This document shows, piece by piece, positions 37,007-46,636 of a stretch of 64,000 nt of DNA. Location: NCBI RefSeq assembly GCF_000147695.2, contig NC_015958.1, positions 226,501 to 290,500 of the forward strand, given 5' to 3'. The position numbers were made by a program, and so were the translations under genes. A model generated the notes under the pieces. It did no database searches. It saw only the letters and a list, made by a program, of their open reading frames with translations, and was not told the origin of the DNA. Origin of the DNA: Thermoanaerobacter wiegelii Rt8.B1. Its GTDB lineage: Bacteria > Bacillota > Thermoanaerobacteria > Thermoanaerobacterales > Thermoanaerobacteraceae. Every line of letters starts with the position of its first letter. Positions within the stretch are counted from its first letter, which is position 1.

Positions 37007-38176
37007 ATGAAGCGAAAGATTATTCATGTTGATATGGATGCTTTTTTTGCATCTGTAGAACAACATGATAATCCAGAATACAAAGGGAAACCTGTTATTG
37101 TAGGAGGTCTGTCGGAAAGAGGAGTAGTTTCAACTTGTTCCTATGAGGCAAGAAAGTACGGAATACATTCTGCAATGCCGATGTACATGGCAAAAAAGCT
37201 ATGTCCACACGGTATTTTTCTTTCTGTAAGGAGAAAAAGATATGAAGAGGTCTCAAAACAAATTTTTGATATCCTGTACAGTATAACTCCTCTAGTGGAA
37301 CCTGTTTCTATAGATGAAGCCTATCTTGATGTTACATATATTGACAAAAATCCAGAGATTATTGCCCTGGAAATAAAAAAGAAAGTGAAGGAAACGACAG
37401 GACTTACTATTTCTGCAGGAGTTTCCTATAATAAATTTCTTGCAAAACTTGCCTCAGATTGGAATAAACCAGATGGGTTTATGGTCATAACAGAAGATAT
37501 GATTCCCGACATTTTAAAACCACTTCCTGTTTCCAAAGTTTATGGGATAGGAGAAAAGTCTGAGCAAAAACTTAAAGCTATGGGAATAAATACAATAGAT
37601 GACCTATTAAAACTATCACAGGAAAGTCTTATTGAGATTTTTGGGAAATTGGGTTTAGAGATATATAATAGAATTAGGGGCATTGATGAGAGGCCTGTAG
37701 AAACTATGAGAGAGATTAAGTCTATAGGAAAGGAAAAAACACTGGAAAAGGATACAAAGGACAAAAAGCTTTTACTTCATTATGTGAAATTATTTTCCGA
37801 CATAATATCGGAAGAATTAGTTAGAGAGAGACTTTATGCCAGAACGGTTACTGTTAAGATAAAGACACCAGATTTTGCAGTTCATACCAAAAGCAAGACA
37901 TTAAATAAATATATACGATTAGGTGAGGACATATACGATGTAGCCTACGAAATTATTGAAAGTCTAAAATTAGACCAATATATAAGGCTTATTGGTCTAT
38001 CTGTTTCTAACTTGAGTGCAGTAAAATATGAGCAATTGTCCTTTTTGGATAAAAGGGTTATTAAATTTATTAAGGCAGAAAATGTAGTTAGAGAAATAAA
38101 TAAAAAGATGGGGCAGGAAGTAGTGAAAAAAGCAAGTGAACTTTTAAATGAGGAAACGAAGCAACGGAGGGATTAA
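37007..38176 (+). CDS. dinB: DNA polymerase IV
   Basis: A 389-residue Y-family polymerase for translesion synthesis. Catalytic acidic residues are in HVDMDAFFASVEQ and SIDEAYLDVT; the helix-hairpin-helix part (VYGIGEKSEQKLKAMGI) and the little-finger domain follow. An in-frame ATG at 37001 overlaps the ribosome binding site, so ATG 37007 is preferred. The next gene starts 1 base after its stop, so expression is coupled. Confidence 0.95.
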   Translation: MKRKIIHVDMDAFFASVEQHDNPEYKGKPVIVGGLSERGVVSTCSYEARKYGIHSAMPMYMAKKLCPHGIFLSVRRKRYEEVSKQIFDILYSITPLVEPVSIDEAYLDVTYIDKNPEIIALEIKKKVKETTGLTISAGVSYNKFLAKLASDWNKPDGFMVITEDMIPDILKPLPVSKVYGIGEKSEQKLKAMGINTIDDLLKLSQESLIEIFGKLGLEIYNRIRGIDERPVETMREIKSIGKEKTLEKDTKDKKLLLHYVKLFSDIISEELVRERLYARTVTVKIKTPDFAVHTKSKTLNKYIRLGEDIYDVAYEIIESLKLDQYIRLIGLSVSNLSAVKYEQLSFLDKRVIKFIKAENVVREINKKMGQEVVKKASELLNEETKQRRD

Positions 38177-38177
38177 A

Positions 38178-39548
38178 TTGGAAGCAAAAGAGAGGCATAA
38201 GCGCAATGTTGCTAAAGAAATTATAGAATTGGCTTGGCCTTCTATAACAGAACAAATGCTTATAATGACAGTTGGAATGGTGTCAACTATATTTGTAGGT
38301 CGAATAAGTGCCAGTGCAATTGCGGCTGTTGGGATGATTAATTCCCTTATTTTTTTCTTTCAAGCAATTTTTTCAGGGCTTGCCACTGGTTCCACAGTAA
38401 TTGTAGCGAGGCTTATTGGTGAAGAAGACGAAGAAGGGGCTCGCCTTGCAGTTATGCAGTCACTTATTATGAGTATTGCTATTTTCATAGGACTCACTAC
38501 TTTGGGCTATATTTTTGCAGTACCTATTGTTAAAACCTTCTTTGGAAGTGTATCCACTGATGTTTTTAAATTGGCTTTAATGTACTATAGAATAGTGCTT
38601 TTTGGGCTACCTTTTGTGATAATTGATATCATCATAGGCGGGGCTTTAAGAGGTGCAGGGGATACCAAAACCCCAATGTACATAACTGCTACAGTAAATG
38701 TGATAAATCTTTTGTTAAATAGCACACTTGTATTTGGAGTGACTTATCACGGTAGATATTTAATACCTCCTTTAGGAGTAAAAGGTTCTGCACTTTCTGC
38801 TACAATTTCAAGAATAATAGGAGGTTTTTTGCAATTATATGTTTTATATTTTGGCAAAAGGCGAATTAATCTTGATATAAAAGAAAAGATTCGACTTGAC
38901 TTTAACATGATGATGAGGATTATACGAGTAGGAATACCAGCTTCTTTAGAGCAGGTAATAATGCAAGGTGGTTTCCTTGTAATGCAAGTTATCGTTTCCA
39001 CAATGGGGACTATTGCAATTGCTGTATATCAAATAGGTATGAATGCTAATAGTCTTGCTTTTATGCCTATATTTGGATTTTCAATAGCGGCAACCAGTTT
39101 AGTAGGTCGGAGTCTCGGTGCAAAACATTTTATGTTAGCGGAAATATACGCAAAAGTTTCAAGAAACATTGCTGTTGCTGTAATTTCTGTCATAGGTGTT
39201 TTTATGTTTATATTTTCAAGGCAGCTTGCAGCGCTTTATACTACTGATCCTATTGTAATAAAAATAGCTTCTGATATTATAAGGATTTTTGCTGTTGTGG
39301 AACCTTTGCTTGCTATATTAAATGTCATGGCAGGAGTATTAAGGGCTGCAGGCGATATTCCTTATATTGTTCTCACGGCTTTTATTGGATTATGGCTCTT
39401 TAGAGTGACTATTGGATATATTCTTGGTAAAGTGTTTGGTATGGGAGTATATGGAATATGGATTGGTATATGTATCGACTTTGTTGTAAGGTCAGTAATG
39501 TATAGCTATAGATTTAAAGCCGGTAGATGGAAATATATTAAAGTTTAG
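38178..39548 (+). CDS. MATE-family efflux transporter
   Basis: A 456-residue multidrug/toxin exporter-type protein with about 12 helices in two related halves; the motif LAWPSITEQMLIMTVGMVST at the start and GALRGAGDTKTPMY near residue 160 match the family, with VLRAAGDIPYIV in the second half. The frame runs back to 38148 inside dinB, but CGGAGG is 7 bases before TTG 38178, which gives a normal family N-terminus. Substrate unknown. Confidence 0.9.
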   Translation: MEAKERHKRNVAKEIIELAWPSITEQMLIMTVGMVSTIFVGRISASAIAAVGMINSLIFFFQAIFSGLATGSTVIVARLIGEEDEEGARLAVMQSLIMSIAIFIGLTTLGYIFAVPIVKTFFGSVSTDVFKLALMYYRIVLFGLPFVIIDIIIGGALRGAGDTKTPMYITATVNVINLLLNSTLVFGVTYHGRYLIPPLGVKGSALSATISRIIGGFLQLYVLYFGKRRINLDIKEKIRLDFNMMMRIIRVGIPASLEQVIMQGGFLVMQVIVSTMGTIAIAVYQIGMNANSLAFMPIFGFSIAATSLVGRSLGAKHFMLAEIYAKVSRNIAVAVISVIGVFMFIFSRQLAALYTTDPIVIKIASDIIRIFAVVEPLLAILNVMAGVLRAAGDIPYIVLTAFIGLWLFRVTIGYILGKVFGMGVYGIWIGICIDFVVRSVMYSYRFKAGRWKYIKV

Positions 39549-39638
39549 AGTACACAAATTTATCACATATTCTTAATTTTTACATAACATTTTTCTGCTA
39601 TTTTAATTATAACATCAATTTTTAGAAGAGGTGGATTT

Positions 39639-41450
39639 ATGAAGAGGAAATATTTATATGTGATTGTTGCAGTATTAATCATTGGAATTGTCACTTTTTA
39701 CTTTGTAAACAGGGCAAAATCATCACAACCCCAGCAGCTTTCATATGTTACAGTTACTCGTGGTAATATTTCTATGAAAGTCACTGGGACAGGGAACTTA
39801 AATGGTGATGTAAGAGCAATTACGTTAAAAGGCAGTGGAACAGTAAAGAAAGTGTATTTTAAAGTAGGAGACACTGTAAAGAAAGGAGACCTATTATACG
39901 AAATTGAAGATGACGATTTAAACAATCAGCTGGAACAAGCAAAAATAAACCTTAACTTAGCTGAGCAGCAATTAAATCAAGACACACAGAACTACAATAG
40001 TAGCATTGCAAATTTAAACATAACTTCTCCTTCTGGCGGGATTATAGACAGTATACTTGTAAAAGAAGGACAGAATGTCACACCTGGGACACCTGTTGCA
40101 ACCATTGCAGATTACTCCCATGTTACTGTAAAAGTTCCTTTCAATGGTGTTCAAATAAAGAATATAAAAGTTGGGCAAAAGGCGGATATTTTTTTATACG
40201 ACTCATTTACAACTGTAACAGGTACTGTTGAATACGTTTCAGAGCAGCCGGTTCCTAATAATACAGTGCAATACTACTATGTGACAGTAGGGCTTGATAA
40301 TCCGGGGGCATTAAGCGATGGAATGAGGGTACAAGTATCAATACACACAGATAACGGAATAGAAACAGCATTAGAAGATGGCACGTTAACTGCCAAAAAC
40401 ACAGTCAATGTCACAGCGCAAACATCAGGTACGGTAGATAAAATATATATTTCTCAAGGGCAAAGTGTAAAGAAAGGACAGCTTTTAATAAAACTTTCAT
40501 CAGACAACATAAGCAATCTGCAGATGCAGATAGAAAATGACAAATTAAAAGTTATGGAAGCACAAAACAACTACAATCAGATTTTACAGCAAATCAACAA
40601 CTTAAAAATTTATTCTCCTATAGATGGGAAGATCATTAGCCAGAACATAAACGAAGGAGATATATTAGGTACTTCTGTAGCGAGCACTAACATAAGCAAT
40701 ACAAATAGCCAATCACAGCAATCGAGTTTTGTGCCCGTTTTAGATATAACGCAATTATCTACTTATGAGAGTCAACCAGAAACTGCGGTAATAGCAAACA
40801 ACGACAAATACATCATTAACCTTTCAGTGGACGAAACAGACATAAAGCACATAAAAGTAGGGCAACAAGCACAAATTACAACAGATGACTTACCAGACAA
40901 AACATTTACAGGTACTGTTTCAGAAGTGTCACAACTTCCAACAATACAAAATGGAGTTTCTTCTTACAACGTAATTATTGAAGTCGATCCAAGCGAAGGA
41001 TTAATGTTAGGCATGTCAATGAATGTTTCAATAATTGTTGCAGAAAAACAAGATGCTTTAATACTTCCAATACAAGCCGTTCAGACAAACGGAAATAGAA
41101 AATACGTAATACTCTATACAGACGATTTAAAAAATCAAAATATCAATAGCACTAACAATAGCACTAATAACGGGAACTTTTTCAGGAACAACATAAGATT
41201 TGTGGAAACAGGTATTTACAACGACAACTTTATAGAAATTGTGAGCGGTTTACAGGAGGGAGACAAAGTATTAATTCCAACACTTAATTCCTCAACAAAC
41301 GCAAATAACCGTAATCCAAGTGCTTTTGGTATAATGGGTGGCTTTAGGTCAGAAGGCAATTTTAACAGGAATATGACTAATCAAGGTGGTAGTTACCAAG
41401 GCAGAAGCTTTAATGGGACAGGGCAAAATAACACTTCCACAGGGAGGTAA
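39639..41450 (+). CDS. efflux adaptor (MacA/HlyD type) with duplicated lipoyl-barrel region
   Basis: A 603-residue membrane-anchored adaptor: one N-terminal helix (residues 5-24), then a complete lipoyl/beta-barrel unit (GTVKKVYFKVGDTVKKGDLL, then IDSILVKEGQNVTPGTPVA) and a second unit from about residue 250 (GTVDKIYISQGQSVKKGQLL, IDGKIISQNINEGDIL). A Gly/Asn/Ser-rich tail ends it. Most adaptors have a single unit and about 400 residues, so this appears to be an internal duplication. It is the first gene of an operon with a MacB-like ATPase and permease. Confidence 0.88.
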   Translation: MKRKYLYVIVAVLIIGIVTFYFVNRAKSSQPQQLSYVTVTRGNISMKVTGTGNLNGDVRAITLKGSGTVKKVYFKVGDTVKKGDLLYEIEDDDLNNQLEQAKINLNLAEQQLNQDTQNYNSSIANLNITSPSGGIIDSILVKEGQNVTPGTPVATIADYSHVTVKVPFNGVQIKNIKVGQKADIFLYDSFTTVTGTVEYVSEQPVPNNTVQYYYVTVGLDNPGALSDGMRVQVSIHTDNGIETALEDGTLTAKNTVNVTAQTSGTVDKIYISQGQSVKKGQLLIKLSSDNISNLQMQIENDKLKVMEAQNNYNQILQQINNLKIYSPIDGKIISQNINEGDILGTSVASTNISNTNSQSQQSSFVPVLDITQLSTYESQPETAVIANNDKYIINLSVDETDIKHIKVGQQAQITTDDLPDKTFTGTVSEVSQLPTIQNGVSSYNVIIEVDPSEGLMLGMSMNVSIIVAEKQDALILPIQAVQTNGNRKYVILYTDDLKNQNINSTNNSTNNGNFFRNNIRFVETGIYNDNFIEIVSGLQEGDKVLIPTLNSSTNANNRNPSAFGIMGGFRSEGNFNRNMTNQGGSYQGRSFNGTGQNNTSTGR

Positions 41451-42146
41451 ATGATGGATAACATTTTAATAAAAATAAGGAATTTAACAAAGATTTACAA
41501 AATGGGAGAAAATGAAGTAAGAGCGTTAGATGGTATAAACCTTGACATTGAAAAAGGAGAATTTGTATCAATTGTCGGTCAATCAGGTTCAGGTAAAACT
41601 ACTTTAATGAATATAATAGGGTGCTTAGATGTAAAAACTTCTGGAGAATATTTTTTAAATGGCATAGACACAAGCAAACTTTCTGACAATCAATTAGCAG
41701 ATTTAAGATGTAGCGAAATAGGGTTTGTTTTTCAAAATTTCAATTTGCTTCAAAAAATGACGGCTTTAGAAAACGTGGAATTGCCTATGATATACAAAGG
41801 TGTACCTACGAAAGAAAGGCGGCAAAGAGCAGAGATGCTTTTAGAGATGGTAGGACTTAAGGAAAGGATGCACCATAGACCTAATGAATTATCAGGAGGT
41901 CAGCAGCAAAGAGTAGCAATAGCAAGGGCACTAGCAAACAATCCCCATCTAATATTAGCAGATGAGCCGACGGGAAACTTAGACTCAAAAAGTGGTAGTG
42001 AGATAATGAAAATAATAAAAGAGTTAAACGAGAGAGGGAATACAGTAGTACTTATAACTCATGACCCTAATATAGCTGCACAAGCCAAAAGAATAGTAAG
42101 AATAAAAGATGGGCGTATTTTAGAAAACGAGGTGGTAACACCGTGA
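41451..42146 (+). CDS. ABC efflux ATP-binding protein (MacB/LolD type)
   Basis: A 231-residue ATPase with Walker A VGQSGSGKTTLMN, Q-loop FVFQNFNLL, signature LSGGQQQRVA, Walker B LILADEPTGNLD and switch His in LITHD. The start may be either ATG of the pair at 41451 and 41454; it abuts the adaptor stop codon. It belongs to the family that powers FtsX-like permeases for peptide, macrolide or lipoprotein export. Confidence 0.93.
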   Translation: MMDNILIKIRNLTKIYKMGENEVRALDGINLDIEKGEFVSIVGQSGSGKTTLMNIIGCLDVKTSGEYFLNGIDTSKLSDNQLADLRCSEIGFVFQNFNLLQKMTALENVELPMIYKGVPTKERRQRAEMLLEMVGLKERMHHRPNELSGGQQQRVAIARALANNPHLILADEPTGNLDSKSGSEIMKIIKELNERGNTVVLITHDPNIAAQAKRIVRIKDGRILENEVVTP

Positions 42147-43318
42147 GATATGTAGAAGCTTTGAAAATAGCTATACGCAGTATTTTAAGCAATAAAATGA
42201 GGTCTTTTCTCACCATGTTGGGGATTATAATAGGTGTCACAGCTGTTATAGCCTTAGTAAGTATAGGCCAGGGCTCTACAAGAAGTATTACTTCTCAGAT
42301 ACAGAGTATGGGTTCAAACCTCATAATGGTAAACGTAATGGGGAGAGGGGGAGAAAGCTCTTTAACTTATGACCAAGCCATTGTTTTAAAAGACTCAAGC
42401 TTTATAGCTGCTATCTCTCCGGTCATATCTACCAGTGTAACGGCTATGTACGGAAATAATTCAGTGGACAACACAACGGTAAATGGAGTAAATGGAGATT
42501 ATCAATCAATACGCGATATACAAGTAGCAGCTGGCAGATTCATTTTGCCAATGGATGATGAAGGAAGGAACAGGGTAGCAGTTCTTGGCAGCAATGTAGC
42601 GAGAGAGCTTTTTGGCTTTACTGATCCTATTGGCAAGACTATAAAATTAAATGGCCAAAACTTCACGGTAGTAGGTATTTTGTCACAAAAAGGTTCTTCA
42701 ATTGCAGGTTCTGATGATGATTCAATATTTATACCCCTTAAAACAATGTTCTACTTTGCGAAAAATAGAGACATAAGACAAATATATATAGAAGCTACAA
42801 GCCCAGATACCGTGGAACTCGCTAAAAACGAAATAAACAGCAAACTGCTAACTATATTTAAAGGCGATACAAATGCCTTTAGAATAATTGATCAATCACA
42901 AATTTTATCTACAGTAAATAGTGTTACTGCTACATTGAGCTTGCTCCTTGGAGGAATTGCAGGAATATCCCTTTTAGTCGGTGGAATAGGGATAATGAAC
43001 ATAATGCTTGTATCTGTTACTGAAAGGACGAGAGAGATAGGGATAAGAAAAGCATTAGGAGCCAAAAAGAAAGATATATTACTTCAGTTTATAATTGAAT
43101 CATTAACTTTAAGCGGATTAGGAGGAATAGTGGGAATTATAGTAGGATACGTATTGTCGATGGTACTAGGCTCAGCTATGAATATAAATGCTAAGCCTTC
43201 TCTCTCTACAGTATTAATATCCTTTTCCTTCTCAGTAATTGTAGGATTGTTCTTTGGCGTATATCCTGCAAATAAAGCTGCCAATTTAAATCCAATTGAA
43301 GCTCTAAGATACGAGTAA
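42143..43318 (+). CDS. FtsX-like ABC permease (MacB/YknZ type)
   Basis: A 391-residue permease with one N-terminal helix (MLGIIIGVTAVIALVSIGQG), a large extracytoplasmic domain (about residues 45-260) and three C-terminal helices; motif ERTREIGIRKALGAKKKDIL and the end ANLNPIEALRYE are typical. Its GTG start overlaps the ATPase stop (GTGA). Together with the adaptor it forms a tripartite-like efflux unit as in Bacillus YknXYZ. Substrate unknown. Confidence 0.93.
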   Translation: MRYVEALKIAIRSILSNKMRSFLTMLGIIIGVTAVIALVSIGQGSTRSITSQIQSMGSNLIMVNVMGRGGESSLTYDQAIVLKDSSFIAAISPVISTSVTAMYGNNSVDNTTVNGVNGDYQSIRDIQVAAGRFILPMDDEGRNRVAVLGSNVARELFGFTDPIGKTIKLNGQNFTVVGILSQKGSSIAGSDDDSIFIPLKTMFYFAKNRDIRQIYIEATSPDTVELAKNEINSKLLTIFKGDTNAFRIIDQSQILSTVNSVTATLSLLLGGIAGISLLVGGIGIMNIMLVSVTERTREIGIRKALGAKKKDILLQFIIESLTLSGLGGIVGIIVGYVLSMVLGSAMNINAKPSLSTVLISFSFSVIVGLFFGVYPANKAANLNPIEALRYE

Positions 43319-43324
43319 AATACA

Positions 43325-43369
43325 AAAAAGGACAAATTTCTTAGTTTTTCTTGGGAGTTTGTCCTTTTT
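43325..43369 (+). terminator. terminator after the efflux operon
   Basis: AAAAAGGACAAA (43325-43336) pairs perfectly with TTTGTCCTTTTT (43358-43369), 21-base loop. Confidence 0.85.
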
Positions 43370-43371
43370 AA

Positions 43372-43518
43372 ATGCTTGTCAATAAAACGTTGGTGGATTG
43401 GCTTATAAATCACATAAGCAAAGTAGATAAAAAAATTGGGAGAGTACATAAAAAGCCAAATGTAGTTGAGCCTGTAAATGCAGGCCGTTTTTTTGTAACA
43501 GATTATATGATAAAATAA
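43372..43518 (+). pseudogene. remnant of a bacteriohemerythrin gene (C-terminal part)
   Basis: A 48-codon open frame reading MLVNKTLVDWLINHISKVDK and on to a stop at 43518. The WLxxHIxxxD pattern is that of the last helix of bacteriohemerythrins, where the His and Asp bind the di-iron centre. The first three helices are absent and the upstream sequence is the terminator of the previous operon. I see no ribosome binding site. A small terminator-like hairpin (GCCTGT 43470-43475, GCAGGC 43480-43485, T7) lies within it. Best read as a truncated relic. Confidence 0.55.
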
Positions 43519-43559
43519 TTATAAAATACTTTAAATCAAGTTTGAGGAGGTTTTTGGTT

Positions 43560-44288
43560 GTGAAACTTGTGAGAACAGATAAACTGCCAGACGGTTATGG
43601 AATAATTGAAGGAGATAAAGTAATTACATTTGATGGCATAAGCTTTATTTCTTATAAGATGGAGGAAGTAAAGCTTTTGCCTCCTTGTCTACCTACAAAA
43701 GCTATATGCGTAGGGTTAAATTATAGGGATCATATAGAGGAAATGGGGGACAAAGAGCCGGAGGAACCGACATTATTCATAAAACCTTCAACAGCAGTTA
43801 TTGGCCCTGATGATTTTATAGTTATTCCTAAGATGTCAGAGAGGGTTGACTATGAGGGGGAATTGGCTGTTGTAATAGGCAAAAGAGCGAAAAATGTGTC
43901 TGAAAAAGATGCGTTAGATTATGTCCTTGGCTATACGATAGCTAACGATGTAACTGCGCGGGATTTGCAGGCAAAAGATGGTCAATGGACAAGAGCGAAG
44001 TCTTTTGATACCTTTTTGCCCATAGGCCCTTGGATTGTGACAGACTTAGACCCATCTTCTTTGGACATAATTACATATGTAAATGATGAAGTAAAGCAAA
44101 AAAGTAACACCAGACATCTCATATTTGGCGTTCCAAAACTTGTGAGTTTTATATCTCACATAATGACGCTAAACCCTGGCGATGTCATATTGACGGGAAC
44201 ACCCTCTGGCGTTGGCCCTTTAAAACCTGGAGACGTTGTAACTATTGAAATAGAGGGAATAGGTAAATTAACAAATAGAGTAAAATAA
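43560..44288 (+). CDS. fumarylacetoacetate hydrolase-family protein
   Basis: A 242-residue cytoplasmic enzyme. The metal-ligand motifs are seen as [23 protein letters not shown] and [12 protein letters not shown], and the closing [10 protein letters not shown] motif is intact. Family members hydrolyse or decarboxylate keto-acids such as acylpyruvates, hydroxyheptadienedioate or oxaloacetate; the exact reaction is not clear. The frame runs back to 43542, but GAGGAGG with GTG 43560 gives the normal start MKLVR. It ends 2 bases from the end of the convergent DUF1646 gene. Confidence 0.88.
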   Translation: MKLVRTDKLPDGYGIIEGDKVITFDGISFISYKMEEVKLLPPCLPTKAICVGLNYRDHIEEMGDKEPEEPTLFIKPSTAVIGPDDFIVIPKMSERVDYEGELAVVIGKRAKNVSEKDALDYVLGYTIANDVTARDLQAKDGQWTRAKSFDTFLPIGPWIVTDLDPSSLDIITYVNDEVKQKSNTRHLIFGVPKLVSFISHIMTLNPGDVILTGTPSGVGPLKPGDVVTIEIEGIGKLTNRVK

Positions 44289-44290
44289 AA

Positions 44291-45340
44291 TCAGACTACA
44301 AAATGAATGATAAAATATATAACTAAACCAATTAAAGATAGAGGAATTCCTACCAAAGCCCATTCACGGCTTTTTATATTCAGCTTTCCTGCTGATATGA
44401 TATTAGGTATGTTTCCTGGAATCAACATGCCGCCACTTATTAGAAGCCCCATCAATATTGCTTGGATTTGTTCTGTTGTCATAGCAGGGCTTATTTCGGC
44501 TGCTGCCAGTGTTGCGTTGTCAAGAACTGCTGAGGTCATGTTTATCCAGTATAAAAGTCGGCTATCAAGATGAATTATATAATTATCAATAATAGGTTTG
44601 AATCCTGCACCTAAAAGTTCCAATGCCAGAATAAAAACAAAAATTTTAAATGCTTGAATAAAGATAAATTGAAATCTTTCAATTTTTTTAATTTCTTCTG
44701 CTTCTTCCACATAATTTTCTTCTATAATGAGACTACTTTTCTCTAATTTATTAATATAAAGTAAACCCAAAAAGCCCAAAGCCAATACAGCTGGTATGAT
44801 GTAAATGCCTAAGGTAGTAAAAAGGTAAAGGAAGCTTTCATTTAATTTTGAGGTTACTATTGTGGCTAAGGGCTCGCCAATTGGTGTTAGTGCAGCACCC
44901 ATGCCTATTGAAAGAGAGGCAATGACAGTAATCACCACTTTGTCTTTGTGTTTTAAGGGCAACGAGTGAATTATTTCCACTAATATTATTGAGGCTATTA
45001 TGGCTGTAATTATACTGGCTGTCAAGCCAAGGATAATAATTACTAAAAATACAAATATTTTAAGCGGAATATGAGTTACTACTGTTCCTATAAATTTTTT
45101 AAATTTATCTTTAAATATCTCAAATAAAAGTCCTGATAAAAATACGGCTGCTGTTATTAAATACAAAAGATGATTTTTAAATATGTGAGCTATCAGGTCA
45201 TAAGAAAATACTCCTGATACAAATGCTGCAGCAACTCCCATTGCAAAAAGAAAATATTCGATGTTGTGTTCTATATGCCTATTTACAAGAGGCAAAATTA
45301 GGATCATTAATAATATTACTAAGAGTGCAACAATGACCAC
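44291..45340 (-). CDS. DUF1646-family putative cation transporter
   Basis: A 349-residue membrane protein with about ten helices. Two conserved loops, GMGAALTPIGEPLATIV and MTSAVLDNATLAAAEISP with GGMLIPGNIPNII, are typical of DUF1646 and the related NhaD/ArsB ion transporters. The family is linked to Na+ handling, mainly because of its riboswitch (family knowledge). A long structured leader with a terminator precedes it on the same strand. Confidence 0.85.
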   Translation of the reverse strand: MVIVALLVILLMILILPLVNRHIEHNIEYFLFAMGVAAAFVSGVFSYDLIAHIFKNHLLYLITAAVFLSGLLFEIFKDKFKKFIGTVVTHIPLKIFVFLVIIILGLTASIITAIIASIILVEIIHSLPLKHKDKVVITVIASLSIGMGAALTPIGEPLATIVTSKLNESFLYLFTTLGIYIIPAVLALGFLGLLYINKLEKSSLIIEENYVEEAEEIKKIERFQFIFIQAFKIFVFILALELLGAGFKPIIDNYIIHLDSRLLYWINMTSAVLDNATLAAAEISPAMTTEQIQAILMGLLISGGMLIPGNIPNIISAGKLNIKSREWALVGIPLSLIGLVIYFIIHFVV

Positions 45341-45379
45341 AATCCATCCTCCTTTTACATTATTATTTGTATTATTTTG

Positions 45380-45489
45380 TAAAATAAAAGGTGGAAAAAC
45401 TCACCTTTAAGATGAGCTTCCCACCCAAGAAGCCGAAAATTCTTGAACAAGTCATAAGACTTGCCAACCGTAAAAACTTTATTTACTTT
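45380..45489 (-). ncRNA. structured leader with terminator, possible Na+ (DUF1646 motif) riboswitch
   Basis: Downstream of the promoter at 45525-45496 (minus strand), the RNA forms two perfect 6-bp hairpins (45462-45447 and 45444-45425) and then a long stem, GGTGGGAAGCTCATC (45424-45410) with GGTGAGTTTTTCCACC (45404-45389), followed by TTTTATTTT. This is an aptamer-plus-terminator layout. I assign it to the DUF1646 riboswitch only because of the gene it precedes; I cannot verify its conserved core. Confidence 0.5.
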
Positions 45490-45495
45490 ATTAAA

Positions 45496-45525
45496 ATTAT
45501 AACATACAGGTATTTATATAAGCAA
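45496..45525 (-). promoter_or_regulatory. promoter of the DUF1646 transcript
   Basis: TTGCTT (45525-45520), 18 bases, TATAAT (45501-45496) on the minus strand. Confidence 0.55.
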
Positions 45526-45553
45526 CAGAGATGAAGATATATGAAGATATAAA

Positions 45554-46549
45554 TTAATGGAGTACAGTGATTAAAAATATTCCGTATAATACTCCTCCAA
45601 ACATCAGCACAAAAGGATTAACTGACTTTCTAAAATTTATCCACATTAAATTTAAAATAGCTGAAGTTAAAGCTAACATGGCACTTAAAAAAGCTATTCC
45701 TGTGATGTTCCATGGTGTAAACAGTATACCAACAGTAACTGGTATGGAAGACTGAAACACCATCGCCCCCGTTATATTTCCAAGTGCAAGAGTATCCTTT
45801 TTTTGTCTTACCCACACAATAGAATTGAGCTTTTCAGGCAGTTCTGTTGCAATAGGCGTTATGACAATTGAAAGCATTAAAGGTGAAATTCCCATCATGT
45901 GAGACAAATCTTTTACATATCCTACAAACAAGTGAGCGCCAAAAATTATTCCTAAAAGAGATAGAATTAATTGACTGGTTATCCAGAGTAAATTAGTTTT
46001 TACTCCTAAAAACTTTGAAAAGTATAGAGTTCCTATATTTTCATCCAATTGCTGTTCATCTGAAAAAGTACGTTTTACATAAAAAGCGTACGCTAAAAGT
46101 ACCAATATAACTGCAGATATTCTAATTTCGTTAACTTGATTAAAGACAGAAGCGAAAATTGCTATTGCGTATACTAAGATAAAATATGTCAAATCTCTTT
46201 GAAACACTTTTTTATTTGCATTCATTTTCAACGTTCTTTTTCCAAAAAGGGAATAAATTATGATGGCAGCACCTGTTATCAAAAATCCTAAGGTAGAAAG
46301 CATAAAAGGAGCTCCTAAAATAGCACCTGTGGCTATTTGACTTGCCTCTCTTCCTCCATAAAAAAGTATAGCGATAATTGGTATAATTGTTTCAGGAAGT
46401 GCGGTGCCTACAGCAGCTAAAATACTTCCCACTACTCCCTGACTTAAGTTTAACTTTTTTCCAAACCATTCTACTGAGTTTGTAAATAAGATACAGGAAA
46501 GAAGTATAAAGGCGAGACTAAAAAGCAACATCACTATATCTTGTGTCAA
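45554..46549 (-). CDS. sodium/calcium exchanger-family (CaCA) membrane protein
   Basis: A 331-residue antiporter with ten or so helices and the two alpha repeats: AAVGTALPETIIPIIAI in the first half and TPIATELPEKLNSIVWV in the second, each with the Glu that binds Ca2+ in known exchangers. The start is a TTG at 46549, 9 bases after AAAGGAG. It stands in the same direction as the DUF1646 gene but that gene has its own promoter. Confidence 0.87.
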   Translation of the reverse strand: MTQDIVMLLFSLAFILLSCILFTNSVEWFGKKLNLSQGVVGSILAAVGTALPETIIPIIAILFYGGREASQIATGAILGAPFMLSTLGFLITGAAIIIYSLFGKRTLKMNANKKVFQRDLTYFILVYAIAIFASVFNQVNEIRISAVILVLLAYAFYVKRTFSDEQQLDENIGTLYFSKFLGVKTNLLWITSQLILSLLGIIFGAHLFVGYVKDLSHMMGISPLMLSIVITPIATELPEKLNSIVWVRQKKDTLALGNITGAMVFQSSIPVTVGILFTPWNITGIAFLSAMLALTSAILNLMWINFRKSVNPFVLMFGGVLYGIFLITVLH

Positions 46550-46636
46550 CTTCTACAACTCCTTTGTGGGTAGTGTTTTAGGTCATTTACAGTAATGTAT
46601 TGTACCACAAAACGAGAAAATAATTCAATAGTTTGA

